The position numbers and the translations under genes are program-made. Positions 1 to 9,379 of a DNA stretch of 38,096 nucleotides are shown piece after piece. The DNA is from Anaeromyxobacter terrae (GTDB lineage Bacteria > Myxococcota > Myxococcia > Myxococcales > Anaeromyxobacteraceae): the NCBI RefSeq assembly GCF_022690685.1, contig NZ_JALCYY010000048.1, positions 1-38,096 of the forward strand, written 5' to 3'. The notes below the pieces were generated by a model. It saw nothing but the letters and a program-made list of their open reading frames with translations, was not told where the DNA came from and did no database searches. Numbering within the stretch: the first letter of the stretch is position 1; every line of letters begins with the position of its first letter.

Positions 1-531
1 GGGGCGGGGGGCGACCGGAGGGGGCGCGCGGGCGGCGCCGGGAGCGCCGAAAGGATCGTCGATCGCGATCGACGGGCCGAACGGATCCGCCGACTGGAAG
101 GGATCGCGTGGCGCGCCCGCCTCGAGCGGATCGGGCGCGGACGGCGCCGGGACCGTCCACGCGAACGGATCCGGCTCCGGCGCCGAGGGGGGCGCGGGGG
201 CGAACGGATCGAACGTGGCGGCGAAGGGGTCCGGGCGGGCGGGCGGCGGCTCCGGCGGCGAAGCGAACGCGAAGGGATCCCCCGGCGGCGGAGCGGTGGA
301 GCGCGCGGGCGGCTCGAGCTCGACGTCGAGCGCCGGCGCGCGCCGCGGGCGCGGAGCGGGCGACGCGGCCGGAACCGAGCGGAGCGCGGCCGGGAGCGAC
401 GTCGCGCCGAGCTCGCGGTGCACGGAGAAGACGGTCTGGCACCGCGAGCAGCGCACCTTCGCGCCGCGCGGGCCGATCTTCTCGTCCGCGACGCGGAACT
501 TCGCTTGACAGCTGGTGCAGAGGACGATCAT
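1..531 (-). CDS. Zinc-ribbon (MJ0042-type) protein with DPF repeats, N-terminal part
   Basis: The frame reads from an ATG at 531 to the left edge without a stop, so the C-terminus lies outside the window. Residues 1-40 form a short zinc ribbon with two CxxC pairs (CTSCQ near residue 5 and CSRCQ near residue 28), the MJ0042-type finger common at the N-termini of Myxococcota proteins. The rest of the visible protein is Pro/Ala-rich and contains seven copies of a D-P-F motif (DPFAFA, DPFAAT, DPFAPA, DPFAWT, DPFQSA, DPFGPS, DPFGAP). Such a tail is probably disordered and may be a multivalent docking region; that is inference. Zinc-ribbon proteins of this type occur in gliding and polarity proteins, but the missing C-terminus prevents a specific name. 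It is divergent from the phaR-like gene. Confidence 0.75.
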   Translation of the reverse strand, partial: MIVLCTSCQAKFRVADEKIGPRGAKVRCSRCQTVFSVHRELGATSLPAALRSVPAASPAPRPRRAPALDVELEPPARSTAPPPGDPFAFASPPEPPPARPDPFAATFDPFAPAPPSAPEPDPFAWTVPAPSAPDPLEAGAPRDPFQSADPFGPSIAIDDPFGAPGAARAPPPVAPRP

Positions 532-572
532 GCGGCCCCACTCGGGATCCGCAGATTACACCGCAGCGGCGC

Positions 573-601
573 TTGACACAAAGCGTCCGTCCCAGAACAA
601 T
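573..601 (+). promoter_or_regulatory. Sigma70-type promoter for the phaR-like gene
   Basis: A perfect -35 TTGACA (573-578) is followed after exactly 17 bases by AACAAT (596-601, four of six matches to TATAAT). Transcription would start near 608, giving a leader of about 34 bases before the ATG at 642. The AT-richer composition here stands out from the surroundings. Confidence 0.6.
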
Positions 602-641
602 CCTTTGAGATCGCGCACTTACTCACCTCGGACGGCCCCCA

Positions 642-1241
642 ATGAACGAAGAACGCCCCGCAGCCAGCGAGCCCTCCGCGGGGGGGCGCGAGCCCAAGGT
701 CATCAAGCGTTACACCAACCGTAAGCTCTACGACACGGTCGAGTCGCGCTACGTGACCCTCGACGAGATCGCCCAGATGATCAAGGCGGGCGCCGAGGTG
801 CAGATCATCGACAACCGGACGAAGGAGGACCTCACGTCCGTCACGCTCGCGCAGATCATCTTCGAGGAGGAGAAGAAGACCTCGAAGATGAGCCTCGACA
901 CGCTGCGCGATCTGATTCGCCACGGCGGCGAGGTGGCGCAACGGCTCGTCGAGGGGACGCAAGCCGAGCTGCGCGGCCGGGTCGAGGCGGTCCGCGCCGC
1001 CGCCGAGCAGCGGGTGCAGACCCTGCTCGTGAAGGGGCAGCAGACGAGCGATCGCGCCCGCGAGATGGTGCAGTCGTCGCAGGAGACGATGGCCGTGTTC
1101 CAGAAGCGGGTCGACGAGCGGGTGCGCACCGCGGTCGAGCAGATGGCCACGGCCTCCGACGCGCGGAAGCAGCTCGACGACATCTCGCGGCGGATCGAGG
1201 CGCTCGAGAAGCGGCTCGACGAGCTCGCCCCCAAGCAGTAG
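642..1241 (+). CDS. phaR: PhaR-like polyhydroxyalkanoate synthesis regulator
   Basis: 199 residues. Residues about 20-80 match the PHB/PHA accumulation regulator DNA-binding domain, with the hallmark stretch KRYTNRKLYDT followed by YVTLDEIAQMI and an acidic helix. Family members bind DNA and PHA granules and repress phasin genes when polymer is absent. The C-terminal part (about 100-199) is a long Glu/Arg/Gln-rich coiled coil ending in a heptad-like segment (IEALEKRLDEL), longer than the minimal regulator. A phasin-like gene and a ParA gene lie just downstream on the opposite strand, fitting a granule-related locus. No PHA synthase gene is visible here. Confidence 0.85.
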   Translation: MNEERPAASEPSAGGREPKVIKRYTNRKLYDTVESRYVTLDEIAQMIKAGAEVQIIDNRTKEDLTSVTLAQIIFEEEKKTSKMSLDTLRDLIRHGGEVAQRLVEGTQAELRGRVEAVRAAAEQRVQTLLVKGQQTSDRAREMVQSSQETMAVFQKRVDERVRTAVEQMATASDARKQLDDISRRIEALEKRLDELAPKQ

Positions 1242-1244
1242 CGC

Positions 1245-2012
1245 TCACGCGGCGGGGGGGCGCGCCAGGATCTCGCCGGCGATCGCGGCGAGGGCCCGCG
1301 CGCCCGACGAGCGGGGCGCGTACTCGAAGATCGTGCGCCCGTGGCTCTGGGCCTCGTCGATCTTCACCGACCAGCCGAGCACGGTGCTGGACAGCTCCGC
1401 GGGGAAGCGCGCCCGGAGCCGCGCGAGGATCTCGTCGGCGAGCTGCGTCTTCCGGTAGAGCGTCGGGACGACCAGGGTGAGCGCCGGCGCCCGGCCGCGC
1501 ACCGCGCGCATCGCGTCGAGGCTCTGCACCATCTCCGCGCAGCCGTCGAGGGCCAGGTACGTGAGCGCGACCGGGATGACGATCTCGCTCGCCGCGACGA
1601 GCACGTTCTCCGTGACGAGCGACACCGAGGGCGGCGCGTCGATGAGCACGGCGTCGTAGGCGCCCGCGGGGATCGCGTCGAGGCGCCGGGCGAGCCGTTC
1701 GGCCCGGTCGGGCGCGGACGCCACTGCGACCGGGAACGCGGCGAGCTCCTTGTTCGCCGGCAGGATCTCGAGCCCCGGGATGGGCGTCCGGACGGCGATC
1801 GCCTCGATGGGCAGATCGCCCGCGAGGAGGTCGTGGATGGTGGGCGAGAGCCCGCGCACGTCGACGCCGAGCGACTTCCCGGCGTGGCCCTGGGTGTCGA
1901 GGTCCGCGACCAGGACGCGCAGTCCCCGCGCCGCGAGGTGCGCGGCCACGTTCACGCAGAGCGTGGTCTTGCAGGTGCCGCCCTTCTCGTTGACGAAGGC
2001 GATGCGCCGCAT
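1245..2012 (-). CDS. ParA/Soj-family ATPase
   Basis: 255 residues with the whole ParA fold: deviant Walker A at residues 10-17 (KGGTCKTT), a Walker A' Asp in VLVADLDTQGHAG, and Walker B VLIDAPPS near residue 120. The P-loop has Cys where most ParA proteins have Gly (KGGxGKT); the signature and catalytic lysines are both present. ParA ATPases position plasmids, chromosomes or protein assemblies on the nucleoid. The start lies one base from the stop of the upstream phasin-like gene, so the two are co-transcribed, and no parB or parS is visible. That context suggests granule positioning rather than DNA segregation, which is inference. The 3' end converges on the phaR-like gene, 3 bases away. Confidence 0.88.
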   Translation of the reverse strand: MRRIAFVNEKGGTCKTTLCVNVAAHLAARGLRVLVADLDTQGHAGKSLGVDVRGLSPTIHDLLAGDLPIEAIAVRTPIPGLEILPANKELAAFPVAVASAPDRAERLARRLDAIPAGAYDAVLIDAPPSVSLVTENVLVAASEIVIPVALTYLALDGCAEMVQSLDAMRAVRGRAPALTLVVPTLYRKTQLADEILARLRARFPAELSSTVLGWSVKIDEAQSHGRTIFEYAPRSSGARALAAIAGEILARPPAA

Positions 2013-2013
2013 G

Positions 2014-2328
2014 CTACTCGCGGCCGTCGTCGTCCCCGCCGCGGTCCACCTTGGCGGCGAGGCCGTCGATCATCGACTCGAGCTCGGAGAGCTTCTGCTT
2101 GAGCGAGGCGACCTCGTCCTTCGAGGGCAGGTTCGCCGCGTGCAGCGCCTGGCGCACGCCCTTGTCGAAGGTCTCCTTCGCCTGGACGGCGGACGAGAAG
2201 AGGGTCTGCAGCCCGGTGGTCACGCGCTCGCTCGCGAGGAGCTTGCCGACGAAACGCCCCATCCTTTCCTCGCTCGCCTCCAGGGCGCGCTTCAGCATGG
2301 GATTCCTGAGCATCTCGTCGAACGGCAT
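2014..2328 (-). CDS. Phasin-like (PHA granule-associated) small protein
   Basis: 104 residues, no signal peptide, almost entirely helical by composition. Residues about 50-95 resemble the poly(hydroxyalkanoate) granule-associated family: a helix with TFDKGVRQALHAANLPSKDEV leads into a coiled coil LKQKLSELESMIDGLAAKV, like the NIPSRxDIxxLxxRIxxL region of PhaF/PhaI-type phasins. It is shorter than typical phasins. A Lys/Arg/Glu-rich N-terminus precedes this. It lies first in an operon with the ParA ATPase. Proximity to the PhaR-like gene supports the assignment, but the similarity was judged by eye. Confidence 0.6.
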   Translation of the reverse strand: MPFDEMLRNPMLKRALEASEERMGRFVGKLLASERVTTGLQTLFSSAVQAKETFDKGVRQALHAANLPSKDEVASLKQKLSELESMIDGLAAKVDRGGDDDGRE

Positions 2329-2329
2329 G

Positions 2330-2364
2330 TTGGACTTGTCACCCTCCCCTCGCTAGCTTGTCAA
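2330..2364. promoter_or_regulatory. Overlapping divergent promoters between phasin-like and ArsA-like genes
   Basis: Only about 40 bases separate the two start codons. On the minus strand there is a perfect TTGACA (2364 down to 2359) with a weak -10 seventeen bases on. On the plus strand TTGGAC (2330-2335) is followed after 18 bases by TAGCTT (2354-2359), which would place transcription start almost on the GTG at 2370, giving a near-leaderless mRNA. The -10 elements are weak, so this is a tentative call. Confidence 0.35.
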
Positions 2365-2369
2365 GCCTC

Positions 2370-3311
2370 GTGCCCACCCCGACCCTTCTCGATCGGAGGC
2401 TCGTCGTGGTGACGGGCAAGGGCGGCGTGGGGAAGTCGACCGTGTCCGCCGCCCTCGCCGTCCTGGCCGCCCGCGCCGGGAAGCGCGTGCTCGTCTGCGA
2501 GGTGAACGCGCGCGAGCGGATCGCGCCGCTCCTCGGTGCCCCGCCGGCCGGATCGAGCGTCCGCGAGGCGCGCCCGGGCCTGTTCACCTTGAACGTCACC
2601 CCGCACGAGGCGATGCGCGAGTACGGGATCATGGTCCTCAAGTTCCGGACCATCTACGACGCGGTCTTCGAGAACCGGCTCGTGCGGCACTTCCTCCGGG
2701 TGATCCCCTCGCTCGCCGAGCTGGTCACGCTCGGCAAGATCCTCTTCGAGGCGAAGTCCGAGGAGCGCGGCCGGCCCCGCTGGGACGTCGTCATCGTGGA
2801 CGCGCCCGCGACGGGCCACGCCGTCCAGCTCCTCCGCGTCCCCTCCGCGCTCCTCGACACCGTCCCCGCGGGGCCGCTGCGCGGCGACGCGGAGTGGATG
2901 CAGGCCCTGCTGCTCGACCCGGTCCGCACCGCGCTCGCGATCGTCACGCTGCCGGAGGAGATGCCGGTGAACGAGGCGATCGAGCTCGACGCCCAGGTGC
3001 GCAACGAGCTCGGCATCCCGCGCGCCGCCCTGTTCGTGAACGCGATGCCCGAGGTCCGCTTCACGCACGAGGAGGAGACCCGCCTCGAGTCCCTCGTGGG
3101 CGCGCCGCCCCCGCTCGGGCCGGCGGCCACCGCCGCCCGCCTGCAGGCGCTCCGCGCGGAGCAGGCCCAGCGCTACCTCGCGCGCGCGCGCGCCGCGCTC
3201 GACCTCCCCACCACGGTGCTCCCGCTGCTCCCGGTGGCGGAGTGGGGAGCGGAGGCGGTCGAGCGGATCGCCGACGCGATCGCGGCCGCGCCGCCGCAGG
3301 GGGCGCCGTGA
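2370..3311 (+). CDS. ArsA/Get3-family ATPase, first of a pair
   Basis: 313 residues from a GTG at 2370. A TTG at 2358 in the same frame would overlap the candidate -10 element, so GTG is preferred. A canonical deviant Walker A with both lysines (TGKGGVGKST) lies near residues 15-24, followed by the ArsA-type segment ERIAPLLG and a Walker B region DVVIVDAPATGHAVQLL near residue 140. The family includes arsenite-pump ATPases and Get3-like targeting factors. No arsB, arsC or arsR is nearby. The downstream gene overlaps by 4 bases and encodes a second family member, like the paired ArsA homologues of actinobacteria, so a heterodimer is likely. The substrate is unknown. Confidence 0.82.
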   Translation: MPTPTLLDRRLVVVTGKGGVGKSTVSAALAVLAARAGKRVLVCEVNARERIAPLLGAPPAGSSVREARPGLFTLNVTPHEAMREYGIMVLKFRTIYDAVFENRLVRHFLRVIPSLAELVTLGKILFEAKSEERGRPRWDVVIVDAPATGHAVQLLRVPSALLDTVPAGPLRGDAEWMQALLLDPVRTALAIVTLPEEMPVNEAIELDAQVRNELGIPRAALFVNAMPEVRFTHEEETRLESLVGAPPPLGPAATAARLQALRAEQAQRYLARARAALDLPTTVLPLLPVAEWGAEAVERIADAIAAAPPQGAP

Positions 3312-4435
3312 CCGCCGTGCGCGAGACGGCGGCGAGCCGGCGCATCGTGGTCTGCGTGGGCTCGGGGGGCGTGGGGAAGACCACCGTCGCGGCGGCGATC
3401 GCGCTCGACCGCGCGCTCTCCGGCGGGCGCGTGCTCGTCTGCACCATCGACCCGGCGCGCCGGCTCGCGAACGCGCTGGGCCTCTCGTCCCTCGGGAACG
3501 TCGAGTCGCGCGTCCCCGATCACAAGTTCGCGGAGGCGGGGCTCCGGGCGAAGGGCGAGCTCCACGCGATGATGCTCGACGTGAAGCGGACGTGGGACGA
3601 TCTCGTCGCGCGGCACGCGCCGGATCCCGCCCGCCGCGAGCGCATCCTGAAGAACCGGCTCTACCAGCAGATGTCCTCCGCGCTCGCCGGCTCGCAGGAG
3701 TACATGGCGATGGAGAAGCTGTACGAGCTCGCCACCGATCGCGACTACGACCTCATCGTCCTCGACACGCCGCCGACCGCCCACGCCCTCGACTTCCTCG
3801 ACGCGCCGGACCGCATCCTCGACTTCCTCGGCAACGACGCGGCGCGCGTGCTGCTCGCGCCCGCGATCGGCGCGGGCAAGCTCGGGCTCAGGCTCGCCCA
3901 GATCGGCGGCGGCTACGTGGCGAAGACGCTCGCGCGCTTCACCGGGCAGGCCGCGCTCTCGGACCTCGGCGACTTCCTCCAGGGCTTCCAGGGCATGTAC
4001 GAGGGCTTCAAGGACCGCGCCGGCGCGGTGCGCGCGCTGCTCTCGCGCCCGGAGGTCGGCTTCGTGCTCGTCACCTCGCCGAGCCCGATCTCGATCGACG
4101 AGGCGATGGCGTTCCACGAGCGGCTCCACGCGGAGTCGATGCCGGTCGCGGGGCTCGTGGCGAACCGGGTCACCCCGGATCTCTGGCCAGGCGCGGCGCC
4201 GCTGCCCTCCCCGGAGGATCTCGCGCCGCCGCTCGACGCGCGGGGCGGAAACGATCCCGGGCTCGCGCGCCGCCTCGCGGAGACCCTCGCCGAGCACCAG
4301 GCGCTCGCGTCCGCGGAGCGCCGGGCGCTCGAGCGGTTGTTCGAGTCGGTGTCGGCCCCCTACGCGGTGGTCCCGCGCCTCGAGAGCGACGTCCACGACC
4401 TGCGGGGCCTCGCCAGGCTCGCCGAGCGGCTTTAG
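3308..4435 (+). CDS. ArsA/Get3-family ATPase, second of a pair (signature Lys replaced)
   Basis: 375 residues from a GTG inside the GTGA overlap with the preceding gene. The P-loop reads GSGGVGKTT (residues about 19-27): the catalytic GKT lysine is present, but the signature lysine of the deviant Walker A motif is Ser. ArsA-type landmarks follow: CTIDPARRLANALGL, then LIVLDTPPTAHALDFLDAP near residue 155 (Walker B and switch II). Residues 175-265 form a longer helical insert than in the first protein, including GFQGMYEGFKDRA, and may be the hydrophobic or regulatory face. In heterodimers of this type one subunit often has a degenerate signature site. The C-terminus is Arg/Leu-rich, without membrane segments. 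Confidence 0.82.
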   Translation: MTAVRETAASRRIVVCVGSGGVGKTTVAAAIALDRALSGGRVLVCTIDPARRLANALGLSSLGNVESRVPDHKFAEAGLRAKGELHAMMLDVKRTWDDLVARHAPDPARRERILKNRLYQQMSSALAGSQEYMAMEKLYELATDRDYDLIVLDTPPTAHALDFLDAPDRILDFLGNDAARVLLAPAIGAGKLGLRLAQIGGGYVAKTLARFTGQAALSDLGDFLQGFQGMYEGFKDRAGAVRALLSRPEVGFVLVTSPSPISIDEAMAFHERLHAESMPVAGLVANRVTPDLWPGAAPLPSPEDLAPPLDARGGNDPGLARRLAETLAEHQALASAERRALERLFESVSAPYAVVPRLESDVHDLRGLARLAERL

Positions 4436-4447
4436 GTTCGGACCGCA

Positions 4448-4858
4448 ATGCTCCTCCCCCCGCTCGAGATCAGGACCCGCGCGGAGAACGACCTCGTCGA
4501 CGTCACCGCGCGCGTCCGGGCGGCCCTCCACCAGAGCGGCGTCGAGAGCGGGATCCTCGTCGCGTTCGTCCCCCACACCACCGCGGGGATCACGATCCAG
4601 GAGAACGCGGACCCGGACGTGCGCTCGGACCTCCTCCTCGCGCTCGCGAACGCCGTCCCGGATCGTCCGCCCGGAGGCGCCTACCGGCACGCCGAGGGGA
4701 ACAGCGACGCGCACGTGAAGGCGTCGCTCGTCGGCAGCTCGGCCACGATCGTCGTCGAGCGCGGCGAGCTCGTGCTCGGCACCTGGCAGGGCGTCTACCT
4801 GTGCGAGTTCGACGGCCCGCGAACGCGGAAGGTGCTCCTGAAGCTCCTCGCGGGTTAG
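4448..4858 (+). CDS. YjbQ/UPF0047 family protein
   Basis: 136 residues, the usual family length. It contains the conserved HTTAGITIQEN block near residue 42 and the HAEGNSDAHVKASLVGSS block near residue 80, followed by GTWQGVYLCEFDGPR. These provide the His, Asp/Glu and Arg residues of the conserved pocket. E. coli YjbQ has weak thiamine-phosphate synthase activity in vitro, but the family's physiological role is unclear. The gene starts 12 bases after the second ArsA gene and probably belongs to the same operon. Confidence 0.9.
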   Translation: MLLPPLEIRTRAENDLVDVTARVRAALHQSGVESGILVAFVPHTTAGITIQENADPDVRSDLLLALANAVPDRPPGGAYRHAEGNSDAHVKASLVGSSATIVVERGELVLGTWQGVYLCEFDGPRTRKVLLKLLAG

Positions 4859-4870
4859 GCTCCTCCCACG

Positions 4871-5935
4871 ATGCGCCGCGCCCTCCTCGCCACCGCGCTC
4901 CTCCTCGCCTGCGCCACCGCCCGCCGGCCCGCCCCCGGCGACGCGGGCGTGACGTTCCCCCCCGACGCGCCGGCCCGCTCGGCCCTCGACGCGGAGCTCG
5001 CAGGCAAGAACGACGAGGAGCTCCTCGCGATCGGCACCGCCGCCGCCGGCGCGGCCGGCCCGGACGACGACGCGCGGGCAGCCGCCGCCTTCGCCGCGCT
5101 CGCCGACCGGTACCCGCGCTCGCCGCACGTCCCGCGGGCGCTCCTCGGCGCCGGCGCCGCGTACGCGCGGCAGGGCGAGTGGCGGCTCGCGCTCGAGCGG
5201 TTCCGCGCGCTCGAGGCGCGGGGTGGGCCGGAGTCGCTCGAGGGCGCGTTCCGCGCCGCCGAGGCGCACTACCGGCTCGACGACCTCCCGGACGCGCGCG
5301 CCACCCTCGAGCGGCTCCTGGCGCGGCCGGAGCTGCCGGCCGCCGCGCGCGTCCGTGCGCTCGCCGAGCGCGGCGTCGTCGAGCTCGAGGCCGGCAAGCC
5401 CGAGCAGGCGGAGGCGACGCTGCGGGAGGCGCTCGCCGCGTACGCGGCGGCGAGCGCGACCGAGCGGCTCGCGCCGGGGTCCGCCGCCCAGGCCCTCTTC
5501 TACCTCGGCGAGCTCCGCCGGGCGGCGCTCCTCGCCGCGCCGCTCGACCCGGCGCGCGCCGACGCGGGCGCGCTCGCCGCGGAGCTCGAGCGGAAGTCGG
5601 CGCTGCTCCTCGCCGCCCAGGAGGAGTACCTCGCGGCCATCCGGCTCGGCGACGAGCGCTGGGCGGTGGCGGCGGGGTACCGGGTGGGCGAGCTCTACGA
5701 CGCGCTCCGCGAGCAGGTCCTCGAGGCGCCGCTCCCGCCCGGGCTCGACGACGCGCAGGCGGCGAGCTACCGGGCGGAGCTCCGGCGCCAGGTCCGCGTG
5801 CTCGCCGCGAAGGCGATGACCGCCTACGAGGAGACGCTCGAGCTCGCCCGGCGCGCGGGCGTCGAGGACGTGCGGTTCCTCGCGGACGCGGCGTCGTCGC
5901 TCGACCGCCTGCGCGCGACGCTCGCCGCGGAGTAG
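4871..5935 (+). CDS. TPR-like lipoprotein
   Basis: 354 residues. A short lipoprotein signal ends in the lipobox LLAC with Cys14, so the mature protein should be membrane-anchored, probably in the periplasm or outer membrane. After a Pro/Ala-rich spacer, residues about 60-230 are helical repeats of TPR type with recurring A-x-x-Y/F-x-x-G-E/D-x-x-x-A patterns (for example AAYARQGEWRLALERF and EAHYRLDDLPDARATLERLL). Residues 230-350 are further helices rich in Leu, Arg and Glu. TPR lipoproteins serve as assembly scaffolds, but no partner can be named. It starts 12 bases after the YjbQ gene; its 3' end converges on the acyl-CoA synthetase gene. Confidence 0.75.
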   Translation: MRRALLATALLLACATARRPAPGDAGVTFPPDAPARSALDAELAGKNDEELLAIGTAAAGAAGPDDDARAAAAFAALADRYPRSPHVPRALLGAGAAYARQGEWRLALERFRALEARGGPESLEGAFRAAEAHYRLDDLPDARATLERLLARPELPAAARVRALAERGVVELEAGKPEQAEATLREALAAYAAASATERLAPGSAAQALFYLGELRRAALLAAPLDPARADAGALAAELERKSALLLAAQEEYLAAIRLGDERWAVAAGYRVGELYDALREQVLEAPLPPGLDDAQAASYRAELRRQVRVLAAKAMTAYEETLELARRAGVEDVRFLADAASSLDRLRATLAAE

Positions 5936-5945
5936 CGCGAGGGCG

Positions 5946-7781
5946 TCAGGGCGAGCGCGGCGGCTCGCGATACATCGCGTCGAGCTCGGCGCGGTAGCGC
6001 TGCTCGACGAGCTTCCGCTTCAGCTTCTGGGACGGGGTGACCTCCCCCGCCGCCTCGCTGAAGTCGCGCGGCAGGATCGCGAAGCGCTTCACGGACGCGA
6101 AGCGCGGCAGCCCGGCGTTGAGCTGGTCCACGGCGCGCTGGACGAGCGCCTTCACCTCGGGCGCGCGCGCCAGCGCCTCGGGCGTCATGCTCCCGAGGCC
6201 GTGCTGGCCCGCCCAGTGGGTGATCGCCTCCGGGTCGAGCGTCACGAGCGCGGTGATGTAGTTCCGGCGATCGCCGTGGACGAGCACCTGGGCCACCACC
6301 GGCGAGAGCACCTTGAGGCGCGACTCGAGCTCCGTCGGCGCGACGTACTTGCCGCCGGAGGTCTTGATGAGGTCCTTCTTGCGGTCGGTGATGGCGAGGA
6401 AGCCATCCGCGTCGAGGTGGCCCACGTCGCCCGTGTGCAGGAAGCCCTCCGCGTCGAGCGCCTCCGCCGTCTGCTCGGGCAGCCCCCGATAGCCGCGCAT
6501 GATCCACGGGCCGCGCATGAGGACCTCGCCGTCCTCGGCGATCTTCACCTCGATCCCGGGCAGCGCCGTGCCGACCGCCCCGATCCGTCGCGCCCAGGGC
6601 AGGTTCGCGTGCGTCGCCGCGGACGACTCGGTGAGGCCGTAGCCCTCGAGGATCACGACGCCCATCGCGTCGAAGAACTCGGCGATCTCCTTCGAGAGCG
6701 GCGCGGAGCCGGAGACGAAGAACTGGAGCCGCCCGCCGAACAGCGCCCGGACCTTCTGGAACACGAGCCGGTCCGCGGCCGCGTACTGGGCGGCGAGCAC
6801 GGCCGACGGCCGCTTGCCCGCGCGCAGCGCCCGGGAGCGCGCCAGCCCGACGTCGAGCGCCCAGCGGAAGATCGCCGCCTTCACCGCGCCACCCTCGCGG
6901 GCGTTCTGGAGCACCTTGGCGTGGACCTTCTCGAAGATGCGGGGCACGGCGCAGACGAAGGTCGGCCGGACGACGCTCAGGTTCTCGACGATCCTCTCGA
7001 TGCGGCCGTCGATGGCGGTCGGGAATCCGATGCGCAGCTGCGCCGTCCCGATCATCTTGCCGAAGACGTGCGCGAGCGGGAGCCAGAAGAACTGCAGCGG
7101 GTCGGGGTGGCCCAGGATTCCGCAGTCCTGCACGGCCTTCGACTGCGTGACCCAGCAGGCGTGCGTCAGCTCGACGCCCTTCGGCCGCCCCGTGGTGCCC
7201 GAGGTGTAGATGACCGTCGCGAGCGCGTCGCCGCGCAGGCCCGCCGCGCGCTCCTCGAACTCGCCGGGGTGGGCGGCGTCGTGAGCACGTCCCTTCTCCT
7301 CGAGCTCGGCGAGCGTGATCACCCACCGGTCCGCGCTCGACCGGCCGTCGAAGGTCACCACGTGACGGAGCGCGGGCAGCTCGGCGCGGCGGGAGACGAG
7401 CTTCGCGACCTGCTCGTCGTTCTCCGCGAACGCGACCACCGCGCCCGAGTCGGAGAGGATGAACGCGCACTCCTCCGCGATCGACGAGGGGTAGACCGTG
7501 CTCGTCGCCGCGCCGGCGCAGAGCACGCCGAAGTCGGCGAGGACCCACTCGATCCGCGTGGACGAGGCGATCGCGCAGACCTGCTCGTTCTCGACGCCGA
7601 GGGCGCGCAGCCCGCCCGCGATCGCGCGCACCCGAGCCTCGGTCTCCGCCCAGGTGAGGCTCTTCCAGCCACCATCGAGCGGGTAGCGGAACGCCTCCGC
7701 GGTCGGCGTCTTGCCGACGCGCTCCAGGAACAGCTCGGGGACGTTGCGAGGGGCGAGCTCTGCCAAGGGTCGGGTCTCCAT
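5946..7781 (-). CDS. Long-chain acyl-CoA synthetase (AMP-forming)
   Basis: 611 residues. It activates fatty acids with ATP and CoA. All adenylate-forming motifs are present: the P-loop YTSGTTGRPKGVELTH near residue 190, GYGLTESSA near residue 385 (A5), TGDVGHLDADGFLAITDRKKDLIKTSGGKYVAP around residue 460-490 (A7-A8 hinge with the catalytic region), and a C-terminal domain with SPSQKLKRK-like basic tail. The length fits bacterial FAA1/FadD15-type enzymes rather than the shorter E. coli FadD. It is monocistronic, converging with the TPR lipoprotein gene and diverging from the methionine gene. Chain-length specificity cannot be read from the sequence. Confidence 0.93.
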   Translation of the reverse strand: METRPLAELAPRNVPELFLERVGKTPTAEAFRYPLDGGWKSLTWAETEARVRAIAGGLRALGVENEQVCAIASSTRIEWVLADFGVLCAGAATSTVYPSSIAEECAFILSDSGAVVAFAENDEQVAKLVSRRAELPALRHVVTFDGRSSADRWVITLAELEEKGRAHDAAHPGEFEERAAGLRGDALATVIYTSGTTGRPKGVELTHACWVTQSKAVQDCGILGHPDPLQFFWLPLAHVFGKMIGTAQLRIGFPTAIDGRIERIVENLSVVRPTFVCAVPRIFEKVHAKVLQNAREGGAVKAAIFRWALDVGLARSRALRAGKRPSAVLAAQYAAADRLVFQKVRALFGGRLQFFVSGSAPLSKEIAEFFDAMGVVILEGYGLTESSAATHANLPWARRIGAVGTALPGIEVKIAEDGEVLMRGPWIMRGYRGLPEQTAEALDAEGFLHTGDVGHLDADGFLAITDRKKDLIKTSGGKYVAPTELESRLKVLSPVVAQVLVHGDRRNYITALVTLDPEAITHWAGQHGLGSMTPEALARAPEVKALVQRAVDQLNAGLPRFASVKRFAILPRDFSEAAGEVTPSQKLKRKLVEQRYRAELDAMYREPPRSP

Positions 7782-7861
7782 GGTGAAAAAGCGGCTGGAC
7801 TGTACCCCCGAGGCTGCGGCCGCGCGACCACCTCAGCAAGCGCGCAATGCGGGGACGCGGC

Positions 7862-9245
<1,384 letters not shown>

Positions 9246-9261
9246 CGCCTCCCCTCGGGTG

Positions 9262-9287
9262 GGCCGGGCCCCGCGGGCGGCCCGGCC
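9262..9287 (+). terminator. Hairpin after metY
   Basis: A perfect 9-bp inverted repeat, GGCCGGGCC (9262-9270) and GGCCCGGCC (9279-9287), has an 8-base loop and lies 17 bases after the metY stop. No T-run follows, so termination would be weak or factor-assisted. Confidence 0.4.
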
Positions 9288-9379
9288 TCGCCTGCCGCCG
9301 CGGCCGTGCGCCCTCCGCGCGCCCGCGGCGGACGGGCGCCTTCCCCGCCCCCGCCCGCCCGCGGTAGGTTCCCGGCGCC

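Noticed and set aside
2358-2369. TTG start for the first ArsA gene
   Set aside because: It lies inside the candidate -10 element and has no Shine-Dalgarno; the GTG at 2370 is closer to the family start.
3173-5269. A long open frame (about 700 codons) on the minus strand opposite the ArsA, YjbQ and TPR genes
   Set aside because: Its translation is Arg/Glu/Val-rich, low in complexity and without motifs. Such antisense frames are common at very high GC, and plus-strand genes here have clear families.
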